Shown here piece after piece: positions 7,194 to 10,843 of a stretch of 10,843 nucleotides of DNA. Numbering within the stretch: the stretch's first letter is position 1; every line of letters starts with the position of its first letter. The stretch comes from Firmicutes bacterium CAG:341. Lineage in GTDB: Bacteria; Bacillota; Clostridia; Oscillospirales; Acutalibacteraceae. The notes below the pieces were generated by a model. That model was not told where the DNA came from and made no database searches. It saw nothing but the letters and a program-made list of their open reading frames with translations. The translations under genes were made by a program, and so were the position numbers. Where the stretch lies: assembly GCA_000434995.1 (NCBI GenBank), contig FR895289.1, forward strand, positions 1 to 10,843. The letters run 5' to 3'.

Positions 7194-7631
7194 ATGATTA
7201 GTATAGAAAAATTCAGTAAAGAACATCTTGATGATGTATATAAAATCGAATGCGCCTGCTTTTCACACCCGTGGAGCAAGGCAGACCTTGAAAATCAGCT
7301 TGGGCTTGATACCTCCTGTTTCGTTGTTGCACTTGACGGTGAAACGGCGGTCGGATATATGGGGCTTCAAATATTTTGCGGTGAAGGGTATGTGACCAAT
7401 GTTGCTGTTTTGCCCGAATACCACAGGCAAGGCATTGCACAAAAGCTTATTTTAAAAGAACTTGAAAATGAAATGGATTTCATTACTTTGGAAGTCAGAA
7501 AAAGCAATGCCCCGGCAATAAATTTGTATCAAAAAATGGGCTTTGAAAATGTAGGCATTCGCCCTCGCTTTTATACCGCACCGGATGAAGATGCGGTAAT
7601 TATGACGAAAAACATCAAACCCGGCGAATGA
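7194..7631 (+). CDS. rimI: Ribosomal protein bS18 alanine N-acetyltransferase RimI
   Basis: A 145-residue GNAT-fold acetyltransferase that uses acetyl-CoA to acetylate the N-terminal alanine of ribosomal protein S18. The acetyl-CoA-binding strand and pyrophosphate loop are seen in VTNVAVLPEYHRQGIAQKL (67-85). LEVRKSN (99-105) provides Glu100 and LYQKMGF (111-117) provides Tyr112, at the same 12-residue spacing as the catalytic Glu103/Tyr115 pair of the E. coli enzyme. FYTAPDEDAVIM near the end is also typical. The gene starts 8 nt after the polA stop and shows no convincing ribosome site, so it probably depends on translation of polA. Adjacency to tsaD is common in bacteria and supports RimI over other GNAT families; a broader protein N-acetyltransferase role cannot be excluded. 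Confidence 0.88.
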   Translation: MISIEKFSKEHLDDVYKIECACFSHPWSKADLENQLGLDTSCFVVALDGETAVGYMGLQIFCGEGYVTNVAVLPEYHRQGIAQKLILKELENEMDFITLEVRKSNAPAINLYQKMGFENVGIRPRFYTAPDEDAVIMTKNIKPGE

Positions 7632-7645
7632 TATAAGCTTTGTGG

Positions 7646-7662
7646 GGCGAACATTGTTCGCC
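7646..7662. repeat. 17-bp near-perfect palindrome between rimI and tsaD
   Basis: GGCGAACATTGTTCGCC reads the same on both strands around the central T at 7654; as RNA it gives a 7-bp G+C-rich stem with a 3-nt loop. It is not followed by a T-run, so a classical terminator is unlikely. It is G+C-rich compared with the surrounding gap and resembles short dispersed palindromes of clostridial genomes (from memory, not checked). It could also be an operator or an RNA processing hairpin. Only one copy is in this window. Confidence 0.6.
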
Positions 7663-7680
7663 TGTTTATGACTGTATAAT
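7652..7680 (+). promoter_or_regulatory. Weak candidate promoter of tsaD
   Basis: TATAAT at 7675-7680 is a perfect -10 box, but the only -35 options, CATTGT at 7652-7657 with 17 nt or TTGTTC at 7654-7659 with 15 nt, are poor and lie inside the palindrome. A start near 7687 would leave a leader of about 14 nt containing the AAGG ribosome site (7688-7691). Read-through from polA-rimI is the simpler source of tsaD transcript. Confidence 0.3.
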
Positions 7681-7700
7681 TTTATTTAAGGATAAAGAAT

Positions 7701-8723
7701 ATGAAAATTTTAGGAATTGAGTCGTCTTGTGATGAAACAGCTTGTGCTGTTGTTGAAGATGGGCGAAAAGTTTTATCAAATATAGTTGCAACTTCGCTTG
7801 AAGAGCATAAGCTTTACGGCGGTGTTGTGCCGGAAATTGCATCAAGGCGGCACGCGGAATCAATCAGCGGTGTGGTTAGGGAAGCACTTGAAAAAGCAAA
7901 CTGCACTATGGATGATATTGACGCTGTTGCGGTAACATATGCGCCGGGGTTGATAGGCGCATTGCTTGTGGGTGTCAACTTTGCAAAAGGGTTGGCTTTT
8001 GCAAGCGGTACTCCGCTTGTTCCGGTTCATCATTTAAGGGGGCATATTGCATCTAATTATATTTCAAGTGATGTCAAGCCACCGTTTTTATGCCTTGTTG
8101 TAAGCGGCGGGCATTCACACATAGTTGCGGTAAATGATTATACGGATTTTGAGATTATCGGCAAAACCCGTGATGATGCCGCAGGTGAAGCACTTGATAA
8201 AGCAGGGCGCACAATGGGGCTTGCTTATCCGGGCGGAATCAGTATTGATAAAATCAGCAAGCAGGGTGATGAAAACGCATTTAAATTTCCGCACCCTAAA
8301 GTTACAGGCAGTAAATATGATTTTTCGTTTTCCGGGCTTAAAACAAGCGTTATAAATACCGTGCATAACGCTAAACAAAAGGGTGAAGAGATAAACGTGG
8401 CAGATTTGGCGGCTTCTTTCCAAAAAAGTGTTGTGGATTGCCTTATTCAAAACCTTGAAAAAGCCGGTGTTGATAAAAATTTCAAAAAAATTGTAATAGC
8501 CGGCGGTGTTTCTGCAAATTCTAAATTAAGACGAGAAGCAGAAAAATTATGCAAAAAGCATAATTGGCAGCTTTATTTACCTGAACTTAAATATTGCGGC
8601 GACAATGCGGCAATGATTGCATCGCAGGGATATTATGAATTTATAAGCGGTGTTACGGCAGATGAAAGTTTAAACGCATATGCCACAATGGCGATTGATA
8701 AACCCTACGAAAAACAAAACTGA
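7701..8723 (+). CDS. tsaD: tRNA N6-adenosine threonylcarbamoyltransferase TsaD
   Basis: A 340-residue ASKHA-fold enzyme (Kae1/Qri7/YgjD family) that transfers the threonylcarbamoyl group to A37 of tRNAs reading ANN codons, working with TsaB and TsaE. Visible: GIESSCDETACAVV at 5-18 (phosphate-binding start), metal ligands His111 and His115 in HHLRGH, VVSGGHS at 133-139, DDAAGEALDKAGR at 158-170, the nucleotide-binding AGGVSANSKLR at 267-277 and CGDNAAMIA (Asp301, the third metal ligand). Full family length. It lies 69 nt after rimI with AAGG (7688-7691) before its ATG. TsaB and TsaE are not in the window, although in many bacteria they sit just upstream of rimI. No clear terminator follows. 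Confidence 0.96.
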   Translation: MKILGIESSCDETACAVVEDGRKVLSNIVATSLEEHKLYGGVVPEIASRRHAESISGVVREALEKANCTMDDIDAVAVTYAPGLIGALLVGVNFAKGLAFASGTPLVPVHHLRGHIASNYISSDVKPPFLCLVVSGGHSHIVAVNDYTDFEIIGKTRDDAAGEALDKAGRTMGLAYPGGISIDKISKQGDENAFKFPHPKVTGSKYDFSFSGLKTSVINTVHNAKQKGEEINVADLAASFQKSVVDCLIQNLEKAGVDKNFKKIVIAGGVSANSKLRREAEKLCKKHNWQLYLPELKYCGDNAAMIASQGYYEFISGVTADESLNAYATMAIDKPYEKQN

Positions 8724-8907
8724 TAAAAAAATCACAAAAGAATTTAATAATATTATGTGTTATTGTTACATTTTAATGAATTTTGCCGACTGCTATTGAA
8801 TTTTCACTAAATTTTGATATAATGAGTAAGAATGAAATTGGAAGACTATAATTGTTTTTCACTTTGGTTCAATTTGTTTGTAAATAATTTCAAAGGAGAA
8901 TAAAGAT
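8724..8907. other. 184-nt spacer between tsaD and the PEP carboxykinase gene
   Basis: No gene is supported here. The first 70 nt are A+T-rich with only a short A/T palindrome around 8748-8757 and no G+C stem followed by T residues, so I see no terminator for tsaD. The rest holds the PEPCK promoter and a leader of about 78 nt with no recognisable riboswitch; the only pairing noticed is a 6-bp AAATTG/CAATTT match across a long loop, which is weak. Confidence 0.6.
8796..8823 (+). promoter_or_regulatory. Predicted promoter of the PEP carboxykinase gene
   Basis: TTGAAT (8796-8801), a 16-nt spacer and TATAAT (8818-8823) preceded by TGA (8815-8817), an extended -10. A start near 8830 gives a leader of about 78 nt ending in a strong AAAGGAGA ribosome site (8892-8899), 8 nt before the ATG. 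Confidence 0.65.
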
Positions 8908-10689
8908 ATGGAATCAAATCTTACTTCTAACAAGTCACTTCTTGCTTGGCTTGACGAAAAAGTAGAACTCCTTAAGCCATCAAACATTTTATGGATTGAC
9001 GGTTCAAAGGAACAAATCGACGCTCTAAAAAAAGAAGCTGTTGAAACAGGCGAAATGGTAAAGCTTAATGATGAGCTTCTTCCTGATTGCTACCTTCACA
9101 GAACAGCAGAAAACGATGTTGCTCGTGTTGAAGATAGAACTCTTATCTGCACAACAAAGGAAGAGGATGCAGGTCCTACTAACCACTGGATGGCTCCTGA
9201 TAAGTGCTACAAGATGCTTTATGACATTGCTGCCGGCTCATATGAAGGCAGAACAATGTATATTATCCCTTATTCAATGGGTCCTGTTGGTTCACCTATG
9301 TCAAAAATCGGTATCGAAATCACAGACTCAATCTATGTTGTTCTTAATATGAACATTATGACAAGAGTAGGCAAGAAAGTTCTTGACGCTCTTGGAGATT
9401 CAAATGACTGGGTACGCGGTATGCACTGCAAATGTGATGTTGATCCTGAAAAGAGATGGATTTGCCAGTTCCCTGAAGATAACACTATTATTTCTGTTAA
9501 CTCAGCTTACGGCGGAAATGTACTTCTCGGTAAGAAGTGCTTTGCTCTTCGTATAGCTTCATACCTTGGTAAGAACGAAGGTTGGCAGGCAGAACATATG
9601 CTTATCCTCGGCCTTCAGAAGCCAAACGGCGATATTAAGTATATCTGCGCTGCATTCCCATCAGCTTGCGGTAAGACAAACCTTGCTATGCTTATCCCAC
9701 CTGAAGGATATCAGAGAAAAGGTTACAAAGTATGGTGCGTAGGTGACGATATTTCTTGGATTAAGAAAGGTCCTGACGGACGCCTTTATGCTATCAACCC
9801 TGAAAACGGTTTCTTCGGTGTAGCACCTGGTACTAACGAAAAGTCTAACCCTAACGCTCTTGCTTCAACAAAGAAGGGTACAATCTTTACAAACGTAGCT
9901 CTTAACCTTGATAACAACACTGTATGGTGGGAAGGTCTTGATAAGAACCCACCTACAAACGCAATTGACTGGAAGGGTAACCCTTGGAACGGTCAGACTA
10001 GCGAAGAAAAGGGCGCACATCCAAACTCAAGATTTACAGCTCCTGCTGTTAACTGCCCTTGCATTTCATCTGAATTTGAAAATCCAAATGGTGTTCCTAT
10101 TTCAGCATTCGTATTCGGCGGCCGCCGTGCAAAGCTTACTCCGCTTGTATATCAGTCAAAGAATTGGAATCACGGTGTATTCGTAGGTTCAATTATGGGT
10201 TCTGAAACAACTGCTGCTGCAACAGGTCAAGTTGGTGTTATTCGCCGTGACCCTATGGCAATGCTCCCATTCTGCGGCTATAATATGGGCGATTATTGGA
10301 AGCACTGGATTGAAATCGGTGAATCTCTTGATGAAGATAAAGCACCTAAGATTTTCAATGTTAACTGGTTCCGTAAAGATGACGAAGGTAACTTCTTATG
10401 GCCTGGTTTTGGTGATAACCTCAGAGTTCTTGATTGGATTATTGACCGTTGCGAAGGCAAGGTTGACGCTCAGGAAACAGCTATCGGTTATCTTCCATAT
10501 GCTAAGGATATTAACCTTGAAGGCCTTGATATGACAGAAGCTGATCTTGAAAAGATTCTTGATGTTGATAAGGATGCTTGGAAAGAAGAACTTAAGGGTG
10601 TTGACGAACTTTATGCTAAGTTCGGCGATAAGCTTCCTAAAGAACTTTCAGATGTTCTCAATGAAGTAAAATCAAATCTTGATAAATAA
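8908..10689 (+). CDS. pckG: Phosphoenolpyruvate carboxykinase, GTP-dependent
   Basis: A 593-residue GTP-type PEPCK (EC 4.1.1.32), catalysing the reversible conversion of oxaloacetate plus GTP to PEP, CO2 and GDP in the cytoplasm. The class-specific active-site loop FPSACGKTNLAML (250-262) holds the P-loop Lys256 and the reactive Cys254. Metal ligands correspond to Lys210 (GKKCFALRIAS), His230 (AEHMLIL) and Asp281 (GDDISW). Other family segments are INPENGFFGVAPGTN (296-310), HPNSRFTAP (371-379), AFVFGGRRAKLTPLVY (400-415) and NVNWFRKDDEGNFLWPGFGDN (484-504 region). The ATP-type PckA is unrelated in length and motifs and is excluded. In fermenting Clostridia the enzyme may run toward oxaloacetate, fixing CO2 for malate or succinate formation; that direction is inferred. 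It is a single transcription unit with its own promoter and terminator. Its codons (CTT for Leu, GCT/GCA for Ala, many AAC and AAG) are more biased than in the neighbours, as in highly expressed genes. Confidence 0.96.
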   Translation: MESNLTSNKSLLAWLDEKVELLKPSNILWIDGSKEQIDALKKEAVETGEMVKLNDELLPDCYLHRTAENDVARVEDRTLICTTKEEDAGPTNHWMAPDKCYKMLYDIAAGSYEGRTMYIIPYSMGPVGSPMSKIGIEITDSIYVVLNMNIMTRVGKKVLDALGDSNDWVRGMHCKCDVDPEKRWICQFPEDNTIISVNSAYGGNVLLGKKCFALRIASYLGKNEGWQAEHMLILGLQKPNGDIKYICAAFPSACGKTNLAMLIPPEGYQRKGYKVWCVGDDISWIKKGPDGRLYAINPENGFFGVAPGTNEKSNPNALASTKKGTIFTNVALNLDNNTVWWEGLDKNPPTNAIDWKGNPWNGQTSEEKGAHPNSRFTAPAVNCPCISSEFENPNGVPISAFVFGGRRAKLTPLVYQSKNWNHGVFVGSIMGSETTAAATGQVGVIRRDPMAMLPFCGYNMGDYWKHWIEIGESLDEDKAPKIFNVNWFRKDDEGNFLWPGFGDNLRVLDWIIDRCEGKVDAQETAIGYLPYAKDINLEGLDMTEADLEKILDVDKDAWKEELKGVDELYAKFGDKLPKELSDVLNEVKSNLDK

Positions 10690-10714
10690 TTATCTCTTTT
10701 GAAACAATATGAAG

Positions 10715-10748
10715 CACGGTGTAGATTTATCTGCACCGTGTTTTTTTT
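10715..10748 (+). terminator. Rho-independent terminator after pckG
   Basis: CACGGTG (10715-10721) pairs with CACCGTG (10734-10740); the stem continues inward through a G-U pair and AGA/TCT to a 4-nt loop, about 11 bp in all, and is followed by eight T residues (10741-10748). It starts 25 nt after the pckG stop. Confidence 0.92.
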
Positions 10749-10752
10749 GATG

Positions 10753-10781
10753 TTTACATATAGGTTGGAATTTTATATAAT
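10753..10781 (+). promoter_or_regulatory. Predicted promoter of the gene at the right edge
   Basis: TTTACA (10753-10758), a 17-nt spacer and a perfect TATAAT (10776-10781), placed 4 nt after the pckG terminator T-run. Expected start near 10788, about 42 nt before the ATG at 10830. Confidence 0.65.
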
Positions 10782-10829
10782 ATATTTGAAATACTTTGCA
10801 AAAATTCAATTATTAAGATGTGAGGTTTT

Positions 10830-10843
10830 ATGAAAAAACGAAT
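10830..10843 (+). CDS. Partial gene, first codons only
   Basis: ATG at 10830 preceded by GAGG (10822-10825, a short 4-nt spacing) opens a frame reading MKKR before the window ends. A promoter lies about 50 nt upstream, so this is the first gene of a new transcript. The basic start would fit a signal peptide or membrane protein, but four residues identify nothing. Confidence 0.5.

Noticed and set aside
7648..7660. LexA/DinR SOS box resemblance (CGAAC...GTTCG) upstream of tsaD
   Set aside because: The Gram-positive SOS box needs GAAC-N4-GTTC; here the gap is three bases, and tsaD is not an SOS gene.
7646..7670. Terminator between rimI and tsaD
   Set aside because: The hairpin is followed by CTGTTTATG, not a run of T residues, so it does not fit an intrinsic terminator in either direction.
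8724..8790. Terminator or small RNA after tsaD
   Set aside because: Only A/T-rich short symmetries are present, without a stable stem or T-run.
8879..8893. Possible catabolite-response (cre) site TGTAAATAATTTCA before pckG
   Set aside because: The central CG of the cre consensus is replaced by TA and the match is otherwise that expected from A+T-rich sequence.

Overview
This is an A+T-rich stretch of a low-G+C Gram-positive chromosome, most likely a gut or rumen Clostridia member of the Ruminococcaceae/Oscillospiraceae kind. The indications are strong AAAGGAG-type ribosome sites, TGn extended -10 promoters, lysine-rich secreted Big_2-type surface protein, a PolA with a degenerate proofreading domain, and a GTP-type PEP carboxykinase. 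The assignment is inferred from gene content and style, not from a marker gene. There is no sign of phage, transposon, CRISPR array, tRNA or rRNA.

Minus strand, reading leftward from about 4476 to 1: dusB (tRNA dihydrouridine synthase), nagA (GlcNAc-6-phosphate deacetylase) and trmL (tRNA wobble 2'-O-methyltransferase) are packed with a 1-nt and a 17-nt overlap and look like one transcript. After a 61-nt gap with its own candidate promoter come a GtrA-family membrane protein and, 18 nt on, a secreted protein of unknown function (signal peptide, Big_2 domain, a possible Listeria-Bacteroides repeat, and a Cys-rich C-terminal region). A further gene starts at 30 and leaves the window after ten codons.

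Plus strand, reading rightward from about 4526: polA, rimI and tsaD form a housekeeping cluster (DNA repair polymerase, ribosomal S18 N-acetyltransferase, tRNA t6A synthesis). The polA and dusB promoters lie back to back with -35 boxes sharing one base. Downstream is a separately promoted and terminated single gene for GTP-dependent PEP carboxykinase (8908-10689), with a codon choice that suggests high expression. After its terminator a new promoter leads into a gene that starts at 10830 and is cut by the window end.

Functionally the window is mostly core metabolism and translation quality: three tRNA-modification enzymes (DusB, TrmL, TsaD) flank the polA promoter region, with an amino-sugar catabolic enzyme inserted among them, and PEP carboxykinase linking glycolysis to C4 acids. 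The least explained item is the secreted Big_2 protein next to GtrA. I found no convincing new multi-gene system.
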